Assembly (NCBI GenBank): GCA_010645155.1
Contig: CM021312.1
Coordinates: 9,684,182 to 9,748,181, forward strand
From: Tigriopus japonicus
Taxonomy: Eukaryota; Arthropoda; Copepoda; Harpacticoida; Harpacticidae
Length of the DNA: 64,000 nucleotides
Reading direction: 5' to 3'
Made by a program: the position numbers and the translations under genes. Below the pieces are notes generated by a model. It worked only from the letters and a program-made list of their open reading frames with translations, did not search any database and was not told the DNA's origin. Shown here one piece after another: positions 11,088 to 22,324 of this stretch. Within the stretch, counting starts at the first letter, position 1. Each line of letters begins with the position of its first letter.

Positions 11088-13256
11088 TCACATTCCCATA
11101 TTATTGAGTTGGATCACGGTGTTGTTCAGTTTGTAGATGAGAGGTCTCATTCTCCAGATGGTCTGCATTATCACTTTGATTCCGACCAGTTCCTCATTTG
11201 AGCTCTTGGCCTGCTCTTCCAGAACTCCCAAGAGACCTTGTTTCCTCAAGCGTCTCTCCAGGAACTTGGTATAAGCATCTCGTTTCCGAGCAATGGGACT
11301 ATCCTTGGCAAAATCCCCTTGGAACAGCACAATGATCAGGATCAGTTTAAAGGCCAGGTCGTCTAAGAGGACCTTCTTCATGCGTTCCACAACCTCGCAA
11401 TACTGTTCCACCTCTTCGGAATTGAGGACAGGCAAGCTTTTGTTGACTTGTCGGACGCTGCATTTCTTGATTAAATGAGGCAGGGCAAATGCCATGATCT
11501 TTTGCTTAATGGAGTTCTCATCGGTCAAGCCTCCAAAAAGGATCTTGGCCTGTCCATAGCCATGATCACAGGCTTCAAGACGGGCAAAGCAAATGGCCAT
11601 GGCATTCATGGAATTGCAATGCCAGAGATCTTTCTTTTGTTGCGGGGTGAGCTCGGCAAACTCCTGGTGAAGGTGCATGGAGCGACTCATACGATCGCTG
11701 AAGAACTGGTAGCCTTCCTTGATGATCCTGGGTGGAATGGTGTTATGAAAGGTGTAACTGAAAAAATCCTGGATGAGCTCCTTGGCAATGGGCATGGACA
11801 CGAATGCTTCTTGAAACCAGGAGACCTGTTGTTCGACCCAGATCTCCTCTTCTTTGGTGTAGGGCAGCTTAAGGTCGATATAGGGGAGATTAGGACAGCA
11901 ATCAGATCCACATTCGGTCTGCCAATCGGCATTGGCGTTGAACACACCTTGGAGATGATCCAGGTTCCGGATCATGAAGAGAATATCGTGCACGGAGATG
12001 TCCGAATCGATCTGTTGATGAGCGTGTCGGAGGAGATCCAGGGCCTCGTCAAATTGTCTTTGAATAGATGGGCGATCGTCCAAGTGCATTTGGGCACCAT
12101 TGTTGAAGAGGATCAGATTGGCCACAATGCCCGAGAATCGGAGGGTGATTCCAACTTCGGCAACCTTTTTGGCATGGGCGTCGAAATCACAATCGTTGAC
12201 TGACTTGTCAAAGAACACGGGGGACTTGAAGATCCCTAACCGCTTGTTAAAGACAGGGAAACTGATCTGTTGGGGCTTCGAATTCGAGTAGTTTTGGGGC
12301 ATGTTGACGTCCAACAGCCATTGAAGTTGCTCTTCGCCCGTGTGGGCCCCAAAATATTGAGCAAGGATGTAAAGGACGAATAAGGATGTGTTCTTCTCAA
12401 GCAACGACAACTGATCCGCCCGTCCCAAGGCCTTGAAATGCCTTTGATTGTGAGCGAATTGCTTAAAGTGTGTGCCTATGCGGAAAATGTGCTCGCCAAA
12501 GTCAAACTTGGACAAGTTGGAGTTCTCACTGGAGTGGAATTCGACCAGATCTTGGATGAACTTGGGAGAAATGTGGATCTGAGCCATGGCTAGGAAATAG
12601 ATTTGTTGCATTGAGTCGACCAAGTCGTCCAAGGACTTCTCATTGACCTCCAGGTCTTTGGTTTCATCCATGGAAACGACCAGGGGCTTATTCTGGTAAT
12701 CAAAATTGGCCCCGGGACCTTTCATAAGGACGTAGTCGTACTTTGGAGGCGTACTTCCTTGTACCAAAGGTTCAATTGGCACTTTACTCGGAAACCCTGA
12801 CGGTGGACTCTCCAGGGAATCTCCGTCCATCGATGGGCTTCCATCGCTGCCGTCGATGGACGGTTTGGCATTGCTGATATTCTTCTTCTTACGCAAGTAA
12901 TTCCTGAAACGAACCTTCTTCTGGTCGTCGTCCAAGACCAGAGAAGGATCCATTCCTGCGCTCAAGCACAATTCGTATCTGCACTTTTGACATTTCCGTC
13001 TGGTCTTTTCCGTGATATCGCACTGATTGTTCCGCTTGCATTTGAATGAGGGCGCTTTTGTTCCTTGGTGAGCTCGGCGGAAGAAGGCTCGACAGCTGTA
13101 GCAGCTCACTCCTCCATAATGGAAGCAATGCTTGTCGTTAGATTTAAACTTGCAAATAGGACACACTGTCTGCATGGAAACTTGTGGTCCAGAGGGCTTC
13201 TTTAGATTATCCTCCCCTAATTTCACCCTTGACACGTCAAATCCTTCTGAAGACAT
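11088..13256 (-). CDS. Divergent nuclear hormone receptor, 722 aa, single coding exon
   Basis: Ligand-type transcription factor, nuclear. Start ATG at 13256. The DNA-binding domain spans residues 32-97: zinc finger 1 uses C32, C35, C52 and C55, and zinc finger 2 uses C73, C79, C89 and C92, the standard C-x5-C-x9-C-x2-C spacing. The P-box region is CYSCRAFFRR, unlike the CEGCKGFFRR of most receptors and nearer to the HR96/NR1J type (CESCKAFFRR). A basic hinge (RKKK, about 122-125) and a serine- and proline-rich linker follow. Residues about 230-700 form a long helical C-terminal region in the place of a ligand-binding domain, longer than the usual 250 residues. A strong acceptor (T-run then AG) at 13275-13276 lies 18 nt upstream of the ATG, so at least one non-coding 5' exon exists further upstream. 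It converges on the CUB gene. I see no clear AATAAA on this strand in the 40 bp after the stop. The subfamily is not certain. Confidence 0.9.
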   Translation of the reverse strand: MSSEGFDVSRVKLGEDNLKKPSGPQVSMQTVCPICKFKSNDKHCFHYGGVSCYSCRAFFRRAHQGTKAPSFKCKRNNQCDITEKTRRKCQKCRYELCLSAGMDPSLVLDDDQKKVRFRNYLRKKKNISNAKPSIDGSDGSPSMDGDSLESPPSGFPSKVPIEPLVQGSTPPKYDYVLMKGPGANFDYQNKPLVVSMDETKDLEVNEKSLDDLVDSMQQIYFLAMAQIHISPKFIQDLVEFHSSENSNLSKFDFGEHIFRIGTHFKQFAHNQRHFKALGRADQLSLLEKNTSLFVLYILAQYFGAHTGEEQLQWLLDVNMPQNYSNSKPQQISFPVFNKRLGIFKSPVFFDKSVNDCDFDAHAKKVAEVGITLRFSGIVANLILFNNGAQMHLDDRPSIQRQFDEALDLLRHAHQQIDSDISVHDILFMIRNLDHLQGVFNANADWQTECGSDCCPNLPYIDLKLPYTKEEEIWVEQQVSWFQEAFVSMPIAKELIQDFFSYTFHNTIPPRIIKEGYQFFSDRMSRSMHLHQEFAELTPQQKKDLWHCNSMNAMAICFARLEACDHGYGQAKILFGGLTDENSIKQKIMAFALPHLIKKCSVRQVNKSLPVLNSEEVEQYCEVVERMKKVLLDDLAFKLILIIVLFQGDFAKDSPIARKRDAYTKFLERRLRKQGLLGVLEEQAKSSNEELVGIKVIMQTIWRMRPLIYKLNNTVIQLNNMGM

Positions 13257-13541
13257 TTTGAATTTCCCGCCAATCTAAAAAAAAAGATTAGGTAAATGAC
13301 ATGAGGTTCATTATTCATCATTTACATGGACAAATTTTACATCAACTGTTGATTGGCATTATGATTGTACTTTGGAGCACATACTGAATGTACTTGAACT
13401 TATTTAGAGAGAAATTTACTCTCCGAATTCAGTCTTTGGTTTTCAAAAAAATGCAGCACAGTTTTGAGTTAGGACCAAAAGAGAGTTGTTGAGGACACAA
13501 TGAAGTTGGGCAAAGCATAATCTAAGCACGTATAGTCAGAA

Positions 13542-13777
13542 CATAGGTCGGCAACCAGTGGGCCCAAGCGTGTTTGTTGGTGGGCCCACGAGCAATGAGG
13601 AAAGTCCTAAATAATGGGCCCATGAGATATCCATAGTTCTGTACTTGCGGGCCCAGAGACCTTTCTTTGATTGTTAATTTGTGGGCCCATGAACCTGCCA
13701 CCATCTCTGTGGTGGGTCTCGACTTAACCAAACATAATTTGGTGGGCCTTGACACAAAAAACGGTTGCCGACCCGTG
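13542..13777. mobile_element. hAT-like MITE with GGTCGGCAACC termini, copy 1
   Basis: The left end has ggtcggcaacc and the right end its exact reverse complement ggttgccgacc. The interior carries repeated gtgggccc motifs. These ends match the well-known hAT-type terminus CAGGGGTCGGCAACC. A second copy is at 61405-61603. The element lies just upstream of the nuclear receptor and may be in its 5' region. No clean 8-bp target duplication was found. Confidence 0.7.
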
Positions 13778-13975
13778 GTCTAGATTATTTAAAGAACTCT
13801 CAAAACGTAACATATTTGAGTTTTTGAGGGCACCAAGAAACCAAAAAATATACCGAGAGTAAAAATAAGTCTTAACAGCCATTTTCAGTTTTGTATCAGA
13901 GCATTTGCTTCATTTGTTGAAATACAAAACACGCACCTTAAACGCCCTGAAAATAACAAAAAATCGCCTTCATGC

Positions 13976-14150
13976 TACTGATGCCTTTCGATTTGGCAGT
14001 GCCGCCATATTTGATTCTGAGTCGAAGTCATTTGCCCTATCAAAATAGCTGGTTGTAAGCTTTTTGACCCAAAAATCATCAAAAGAATGTCCAATGTGGC
14101 AACACTTCAAGCAAGTGTAGGAATAGCACACTTTACTTCCAATGGCCTTA
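13976..14150. mobile_element. MITE of the 'GTTTCGAGTTGG' family, copy 2
   Basis: The sequence ctttcgatttggcagtgccg, then gagtcgaagtcatttgc, aagctttttgacccaaaaat and tgtggcaacacttcaag follows the same order of blocks as the copies at 6207, 22147 and 59916. It is degenerate, with no ORF. Confidence 0.55.
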
Positions 14151-14159
14151 AACAACTCA

Positions 14160-17100
14160 CCTACGGGCCCACATGATTACTGTGACCACATTTTTGGTCA
14201 TTAATTTTCTATATCAATCTAATGGTTAATCAATATTTTGTATCGCTAACCGACTACATAATCAGGTAAGTCTAGGTATGTGCTTGAAAGCAATGCTCAG
14301 AGCGTACCTCCACGAACACACATGAAAAAGTTTCAATAGAAATTTCAAAAATAAGTATGCTATGGCAGTAAAAAAGCATAACTGCTAGCTCTTTTTAGGG
14401 TTGAATTCTTACCTTGCACAAAAGTCTTAATTTTAAGATTGCTGATGAAATGGGACACGAAACACCCCTAAAATCGATCTCACACGATATGTCGGGTATC
14501 AATTAATCAATCTATATGAAAGGGCATGTTGATCGAACAAATCACATTGTTCATTGCAATTCCAGTACAAGTGTTTTTTAACACTTCAGCTCTTAATACT
14601 AATAAAACATTTGTTATTTTTTTGCTCCCATTAAAATCATTTGCCACGTAAAATGAATTCGAATTTCGGAAATAATTCATATCTGCTCAATGCTTGATCT
14701 GGTCTCAGTCGTCATTTCATTTTAACATCAAGTGTGGACTTCTTTTATGTACTATGCAACGTCTGTTAGATAACGAATCGAGTACCACAACTTGTACTAT
14801 TTTGTATAGCATGGATATTAAGGCTTCTCTTGAAGAGACACATTGTCTACACCCAAAATCAAGATAGTGCTGGTTCAATCCAGATTTTCAAACATTCCTT
14901 TAATATTTTTGTTTGAAGTTACGTATTTTTTTGTAGTCATTTCCAATTGAACAAAATTCTTTCGGATGTGGGGGGCGAAAAACAATGTTGTTTAACTTCG
15001 GGAATTAAGTCAAGAACATTAAATTTTTAATCTTAACTTACATATCTCATATCTAAGACGTAATTATAATCATGTTTTATAACCTAAAATCCGCTATAAA
15101 CTGTTGTGATGAAGATAGAAGCATTGAGACATATCAGTTTTCATCTCGTAAATTACGGATGGTTATTTTGCAAAATCCGTGTATGCTTTTTGTTAAATAA
15201 TTCCCATCTAATATCCGAGAAGTTTCTTACATATTATTAATGATAAATTATTGGAGAATTTGGGGGTTTGATTAAGTTTTGTCTTTATTACTTGAATTCT
15301 TAAATTGGCAACATGGTATACTAAAAGTATAGTATATCATAGTGCAAAATAACAAGCTTTGTTATGTATTAAGATGCTAGAACCACTTTAAAATTCGTTT
15401 TCAATGCCAACACATGACACTTGGAATTCCATTATGCTAAAAATGTTATTTTCCTTTGCCGCCATCAGTCGATGATTTTAAAGGAATGAGAGATATACAT
15501 TCAATAACAATTCGTAAGTCGGATATTTGAAAAATATCCTGAACCCGTAGAGTTATGACTTCAGCCGAATGAGCTGCTTTTCTCTGAGATGGTATAAATA
15601 CATTTTATCGATGCATTCAGGGTAATATTGGAATTTTAAGTCAGTTAATTTCTGGCTAGGATTTTTCATGGCATAGTTTTGTATACTTTCTTCTGAACAT
15701 AGAAGTATTTTCTTCAATTGTTTAGTACAACGTCAAGCTTTTTAGTACACAAATATTCAGTAAGTACTTTACTGTACAGTGAATACAATCTAATGCGTTT
15801 CAAATATCCAAACAATCCAATCGTACTACATTCTCTAGAGCACATTTTCACCCTTTATGTGCTGAATACAAGCCATTTATTCATGTTATGACGTTGACAG
15901 AAACTGCTTTCCATACACTGTTCGTCCCATAAACACGGATAATAAAATCGTCCTGGTGATATTAAGTAAACCCTTTTAAACTGGTTTTCCATGTCTAACG
16001 AAAACGAATCTTCCCACAACGCCTCATTTTCCTCCCGTAAATAATAATTTAATATTATTTTGCCTTTGCCTGCGTAAAATCTAGTTAAACAAGCTGATCA
16101 AGAAGTCTCTCTCATAGTACATTGCCAGAGTGGTCTTTGATAAGCTGACTTTTTCGGGAATATCAGTTCATGTTCGCAATGCATGTACGTTCAGTACGTC
16201 GACAAGTTTATAAAGTACGTTTGAAGCCAAGAGGACGGCCAGCAAACTTCTTATGAAACTGAGGAAACACTGAAGCTTTCAGATACCATTTGTACTATAG
16301 TTCGCCAACGGAGTGAACTCCGCTCGGTTCAGCTCTGCACATAACAAAGCGAAATGCAGAGACACTCGATTTTGAAGTAGTGCTCTTAAGTAAATATGTC
16401 GAGTGTTGTGGAAAATCATATTCTGCTTTCTTTTTGCGGTTTCTTAGATCTAGACAATACCATTCCTTGTTTTGCTACAAGATGAAGAAGAAAAGAAAGA
16501 TTTTGATATTGTTAAGAGAGTGGATAACATAATCCTTGACAAATAAAAGGGACTTTACAAAGAATTACTGAAAAGTAAAAGCATGAATGAATTCAATCAT
16601 TTAGGCCAAGCTAGTTGTCACAAACGAAGCACACCATTTAAAGGAGCATTTACACTCTCTTTACCTCTTTTATTACAGGCCTTTTAGCCATAAATATCTC
16701 AGATTTTTCATACAGTAAGTTATTCTTGTGATATTTTTTACCTAATGGAGTAAAACACAATACTTGATTTGTTAACACTAAACTTACATTCTCTTTGAAA
16801 ATGACATGTAATTGTTCTAAATGTGCAAAACGCTTTGTTTGAAATCTCAGAGTCCTCAGATTCATTTTAAGCAAATTTGATGATGAAATAGATGGAAAAC
16901 TGTGAGTGAAGGACAAAATGTCAAGTTAAGAATTGCAATGTTGTTCAAAAATGCTTTTTCTCGAATCTATGCTCTTGGCGGATATTTTATCAGTCAAATA
17001 TTTTGGGTGGTATTCATATTGAACTATCAAAAAATCAGACAGAAATGTCATAAAATTGAACTGTTATTTCGCTGATACAATTGATATAATGGTGCACAAC

Positions 17101-17740
17101 TGAAAGTTGAAGTGTCTCCTCATGTCGTTGTTCAAGTCTTCAAGACTTTTAGCCCAATAAGTCTTCTTTCGTACTAAGCTCAATGTACTAACAGACACAA
17201 CTTTTATTTCAAATCTGAGACTCATTTTCACTTTAACAATCAATAGCCACAATATTACTGGTCTTTCATTGATAGTCAAAGGCAAAAAATACACAAACAT
17301 CATATCATCCCATTTTAGCCGGATGTTAATGTCTTTAAGTCTGATTGCTTTAAACTTAATTGATTACCTCTTTGTTGGATTTTTCAATTAACATTTGCTC
17401 AATCCTGAAAGTCCTATTAGAAACTATGACGTATCCGTTGTTTTTTGTGTCATTTCATCAACGAAAGCCCGCCTCGCTTCTTCTTATGTACTCTTGTAGA
17501 TAAGCTGAACTGTACTTGAACATCAATTTAGAGTACGTTACTACAATGATTTTTCGATTTTGTCCAAAGTTTGCACTAGCTCTTAACTCTTTCTATGGAT
17601 GTTCTAAAATTGAAATGCTTTTGAAATTGTGAAGTTCCTTTGACACCCAAATTTATGCCAAGATTCTGATATGATATTAATATGTTTATTTTTTAAAGTC
17701 ATGAGCAAAAAAGGGGTCATATTTAGGAATTGGGTTTAAG
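14160..17740. other. Gene-poor AT-rich stretch
   Basis: No supported gene. A small palindrome with the core tatactaaaagtatagtata lies near 15316. Two minus-strand open frames (16650-16916 and 17064-17303) lack splice sites in matching phase and I do not call them. This stretch may include upstream non-coding exons or the promoter of the nuclear receptor, but nothing in it marks them. Confidence 0.4.
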
Positions 17741-17759
17741 TCTAAACAGATAAAATTGG

Positions 17760-18010
17760 GCGTACCTGTGTTCTTGGTGTTATACGTGACTTTGTTCCAA
17801 TTTCAAGGTTACAATTAAAGCACTCAGATCCATTTGATCCATTCGGTTTTGTAGCTGAACTGAATCTGACACAATTCTCTGTTATGGTCACTTCATAGTA
17901 CATTTGTACTCCATTCTCTCTAGTCGTGTGTTGGGGAAGGAGTAAGAGCTGCATTTTCGATTGGAAACTTGACAGCTGACTTATCTCAAGTCGTATAATA
18001 GCTTTCACTA
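17760..18010 (-). CDS. Candidate orphan coding exon
   Basis: The minus-strand open frame reads EISQLSSFQSKMQLLLLPQH, later TENCVRFSSATKPNG and then CFNCNLEIGTKSRITPRTQ. It ends exactly at a strong donor (CAG, then GTACGC). The composition is more protein-like than the other short frames here. I do not recognise the family. No partner exon with matching phase was found nearby, and the upstream acceptor is weak (no pyrimidine tract). It could be one exon of an unseen gene or a remnant. Confidence 0.25.
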
Positions 18011-18109
18011 TGTTATACTGCTGTTTTGCTTTAAACCGTGGTTTTTTGAAATGAAATACATGAAAATGGAAGAAATGCATTGTTTTCACGATATTCTGCA
18101 CCACCTTTC

Positions 18110-19010
18110 AAGCTCATTTCATTACATTAGTTTCTTGCTTAAGTGCTTGTCTTATTTTAGTCATTGAAACGTAATTTAACTACCCTTTTATGTGACTATT
18201 ATTATTTCCAAAACAAAAAGGAGCAGTTTGAATGATGCATCATTTCAAGCAAGAAAAACATTTGTTCACATTGCTGTCCATAAAATGTATTGAATTGTTT
18301 TCAATTATAAACTTCAATAAACTAAATATGATCACAAAGACTAATAGAACCAAACTAAACAGATAAATCTTAAATAACCTTATGTACAAGGCTATACTAG
18401 GGCAGCTAACTCTAACACATTGAATGATCAAATATCATACAGAGTCTGAGACTTGGATACATGTTTAAACGGAATTTCATTTCCTGTATCAGATATAAAC
18501 CCGTAAAAACTCTCACGAAAATTAAAGATAAAAAGACGAATTTGTTTATTTGTCTAAGGTCACTTTTGGATACTTTTACTCTTTTTCCTCTTTGGAACCA
18601 AGTTGCATGCAACAATGATTGAACCCATGTTATGTTTGGTATAGAAAATAATGGATTGAACTTTTGCAACATGGCCAAGATAAAGAAAAGGAGATTTTCA
18701 TAAGAATATTCAGGGTAAACTTGCTTGAGCCGTGTTCATTTGTCTTGCTCATCCTTCTAACTACTGGTAAAAAAAGTAAACAGAGGAGTTTGGGGTCCAT
18801 CTTGTTCAATGTCTATTTATAGCTTAATACGTACTTGCTCAAACCAACAAAGTACTATTCCATTTCACTGTCAAAAAGTTTATGTAAGGAAAATGAGTCT
18901 CATATTGCTGATGCCCCATTGAATGGTACTATTGCTCATTTTTGTGCCTTGCAAGTCATGAAAGGGTAGTTCAAATCTAGTTTTCTTTATCTATGACACC
19001 CATGCTAGCG
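18110..19010. other. Intergenic DNA, nothing recognised
   Basis: AT-rich, only short frames. No gene, RNA or repeat that I can support. Confidence 0.4.
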
Positions 19011-19044
19011 TGGAATGGATTCAAAGAAAGCGCATGCCCACCAA

Positions 19045-19125
19045 CGTGATGCAGTGGTCTATTCAAGGAGGAGGAGGAAGAGCTCTAAAGCGATAATACG
19101 AGTTCAAGTCCGCCTTCTGCTCTTT
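19045..19125 (+). mobile_element. Possible tRNA-like SINE head
   Basis: An A-box-like tgatgcagtggtc is followed about 50 nt later by a B-box-like gagttcaagtcc. The spacing fits a tRNA promoter, but there is no good cloverleaf and no second copy in the window. Weak call. Confidence 0.3.
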
Positions 19126-19229
19126 ACAATGCAACGTACTAGTCCTCACCAACATACATTGCATTGTATCATGGTAATGCAGTATCTGTCTGTGTTTCTA
19201 GAGTTGGACAAGGGATACAAATGAATTAA

Positions 19230-20069
19230 ATGATATTTTCATTTTGCATTTCAGGAATAAAACCCATAAAAGAAGGTAGTATATCACTTAGCTAAATGCT
19301 TCATGAAGGCTTATGAAACCAGGAAAACACTCTCAGGTCTTCCACGAGTTTGCGTCGCTAGTACGTTTATGCATTGGAAGATGAAGCATGAGAAAACTCG
19401 ATCAAGATGGAAATGCCATAACTTTTCAAGGTTTTGAGTATATGTTGGGTTTGAGTGAAATTCTTTATCCTACATTTCAAACCAATCAAAGCTCATCATC
19501 AATCAAATTTCAGTGCTTAAAAGTTGATATCTATTTCAAAATTAAGTGTTCAACAACATAAACCTGGCAAGTTGTTTGGTTTGTCGTAATTGAATCTCGG
19601 GAAATCAATGGTTTTGAGTGGCAACTCTGTTTAACAATGAGGGTAGAGGATTCCCATCAGAGACAGGTACTCCTCAAATAGCTCCTTAAAGTACATTTGC
19701 TGTGGAGCGTTGTAGAGTTCTGCTTCAGATCGGATAAAATTTCCCGACTCCCACCCAAGGTTCGAGCTTTTTTTGCGATGTGATGCAATGGAACGGTTAA
19801 ATGGGGATGACACATTAATGAATGATATTTTAGGGGGTGGCAGCTTTTTGAAGAATTATTGGGTACTTCTACGCTTCTGCAAATGGAGCAAATGAAGCCT
19901 TGGTTCGCGTTCTTTAAAACAAGCACATCATAGTTATATATGGTTCCCAAATTATGTTAAGGATAGTTCATTCTTTTCATCACTTTTATCATTCATTTAT
20001 ACTCATGTTTTCTTTGAATTCGTTCAAATGGCCCAAAAATAGAACAAAACAATTTGGATGTTTGAGAGT
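19230..20069. other. Intergenic DNA, nothing recognised
   Basis: No supported gene or repeat. The overlapping minus-strand frames at 19631-19950 lack coding character. Confidence 0.4.
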
Positions 20070-20077
20070 ATCATAAT

Positions 20078-20921
20078 TAGAGACAGGAAGTTAAGACGAA
20101 TAAAACTGTCAAATTAGACGAAAAAAGACGAATAAAATTACCTGATTAGACGAATAAAGACGAATAAAATTGCCCGATTAGACAAATAAAGACGAATAAA
20201 ATTGCCCGATTAGACAAATAAAGACGAATAAAATTGCCCGATTAGACAAATAAAGACGAATAAAATTGCCCGATTAGACAAAAAAGACGAAAAAAACCTG
20301 ACAAATACGACAAAAAAGACGAAAGAAACTGACTTACACGGCAAAAAAGACTAATGAATTGCCTGTAAAGAGGATTAAAACTGCTGCCCATAAAGTAGAC
20401 AAAATGTGTTGAGGGAAAACAGCTGCACCCTTGTGCAAAACGGCAAAATCTACAAAGTTAACAAACGGAAAAGTGCCGAATAAGCAAGAAATGGTCAGTG
20501 GAACATAAAAATTTAAAAAAACCGAGAGCTCGAAACCGCCCTTATTTCAACGTTTTCAATAGAGCAATATCTAGAAGCAGATTTGCTGACATTAATTCTT
20601 CGAATAGTCAGATAGCCTTTTCATTCCAATTTTCTTTCTTTGTGTCAGAAAACCTAAGTGTGGATCATATTTTGTTGCCCAAGTTTTGGCGTTGACTTTT
20701 TTAAAAGTGTCTATTTGATTCCAAACTTGAGAAAAAAGCTTCAAATCTAAAAAAAGTTCTAATTTTTGACTAATTAGACGAAAAAAGTTGAGTGAAATTG
20801 CCGGATTAGACGAAAAAAGACGAATAAAATCCAAATTAGACGAATAAATTTGTCGCGACGAATAAGGGTAAAAAGACGAAAAAAGACGAATAAGTTTATT
20901 CGTCTTAAGTTCCTGTCCCTA
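20078..20921. mobile_element. hAT-like non-autonomous element with 8-bp target duplication and internal minisatellites
   Basis: The ends are 27-bp inverted repeats with two mismatches. The left starts tagagacagg and the right, reversed, starts tagggacagg. Both continue into ttaagacgaataaa. The flanks are a perfect 8-bp direct duplication, atcataat, at 20070-20077 and 20922-20929, the hallmark of the hAT superfamily. The interior has no transposase. It carries arrays built from gacgaataaa and gattagacaaa motifs: a 32-bp unit repeated about five times at 20100-20290, and looser repeats at 20760-20900. Confidence 0.9.
20100..20300. repeat. 32-bp minisatellite inside the hAT-like element
   Basis: About five tandem copies of a unit containing attgcccgattagac then aaataaagacgaataaa. 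The central copies look identical and the outer ones are more diverged. The same words recur near the right end of the host element, so the array looks like an expansion of subterminal sequence. Confidence 0.85.
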
Positions 20922-21334
20922 ATCATAATGATTACTAAGACATTCATCCAATTGCAATCTCTTCACCAAGGATTACATGAAATAGTATGTAGCAAGTATT
21001 TTCCAGCTGAGTCTTCCAATCCCGTTTCATGAACAACAGAGTACGCTAGTAAAAAGCTATCATTCTGCGTTACGAATTACCCACAATTATACTCACAATC
21101 TAAACACTAGAAGGGAAAAATGCTGAATGCCTTTTGAACCTCGCAAATTCACAAAAAAAAAGAAATAAGATAATGAATTTTTAAATGACGTCATAAATTC
21201 ACACAACATAAATGGAAGGGATAACTTGAAATGTCAGGTTTAGAGTCCTTGGAAAAAGCAACCAAAGTCATATTCAAGTCATTGCATTATTGTATCGCAC
21301 TTGAGTATGGATGATATATCTTTTCCTTTTAACA

Positions 21335-21780
21335 TTTGATGTTCCCTTTTTCAGCTTTTTGTCAGATTTTGACATATTTATTTTGGCGGAAAAAAGATGT
21401 TCAAAAGACATGTGTTTCTGATGAGCGTAAAAGATAGATAAGACGAAGATTTGAACTTGGTAATAGCTGAAATTCCTTTCTCATCTGCACAACCAAAGGT
21501 TGGAAGAGCATAAAAGTTTCCTCCAAACTTTTAAATCAGGAATACCTGACTTTGAATAAAGAGATGGAGGCCTCTTCCAGGGGCAACCAAAACCAAAAAA
21601 GAAATAACTTACTGAATTTCAGGTTTTCAATTTCTCTTTTTCTTTTTAAATTATTTTGCAATATTCCTCAATATACACAATCCATACCATTGGTCCTAAA
21701 TGCAACATTATTTGAAAATCTGACCCTTGAAAACTCAGACAGTATTTGGCAAACCTAAACTGCTAACGCCACCTGATCTG
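21335..21780 (+). repeat. Dispersed repeat, copy 1 of a local duplication
   Basis: Collinear with 22325-22840. Shared blocks include atgtgtttctgatgagcg (gtgtttctgatgagtgtg in the other copy), the ctccaaacttt region, and aaaatctgacccttgaaaac. Both end near gatatggtaat. No coding frame is conserved between them. Confidence 0.7.
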
Positions 21781-22146
21781 TAATTTGATATGGTAAATCC
21801 TCCCATAGCTAATTCTTGATTCAGTTTTTTTTCTTAACTTGATCTGATTCCCCACTTGTTCTATATCCGAACTTTCACTTGATCCAATCTGAATACTTTC
21901 GTATCTAACCGAACGGATTAGATTCACAAAACTCTACAAACTACTTTGCAGGCTTCCCAAAGCATAGTACATTTGTGGTTGACAATGCGTGCAACCTAAC
22001 CCGAATGAGAGCTAATCGAGCACACGGAGTATTGTTACAGTTACAACGTACATGGAGACTATGGAGACCTTTCGCAGACCGGTTTAGTATTCTCAAGGAC
22101 TTTATTAAAGAAGGGTTTCAACGTTCAGCATTAGGGATATAGTAGT

Positions 22147-22295
22147 AGTGTTGTGTTTCGAGTTGGGAGTGTTGCCATTTTTCACTCGAAGTCTAATTGC
22201 TAATCAAATAGGCATGCTGTTTTAATTTTTTTGATCAAAGACCTGAACAGGGACGAATATGGCAACACTCGCACCAAAATCGACTTCGAGCTCGA
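22147..22295. mobile_element. MITE of the 'GTTTCGAGTTGG' family, copy 3
   Basis: tgtgtttcgagttgggagtg and gccatttttcactcgaag lie at the left. atggcaacactcgcacc and cgacttcgag lie at the right, so the two ends are partly complementary. It lies directly upstream of the second copy of the local duplication. Confidence 0.65.
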
Positions 22296-22324
22296 TTATA
22301 GTTATTACAGCAATTACTAGTGAC

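Noticed and set aside
11475..12203. A 242-codon open frame on the plus strand inside the nuclear receptor
   Set aside because: It is the antisense shadow of the receptor's C-terminal region. It has no start context, domain or splice sites of its own.
16650..17303. Two minus-strand frames (16650-16916 and 17064-17303) as further exons of the orphan exon at 17760
   Set aside because: Neither has an acceptor in the phase required by the donor at 17760, and their composition is like non-coding AT-rich DNA.
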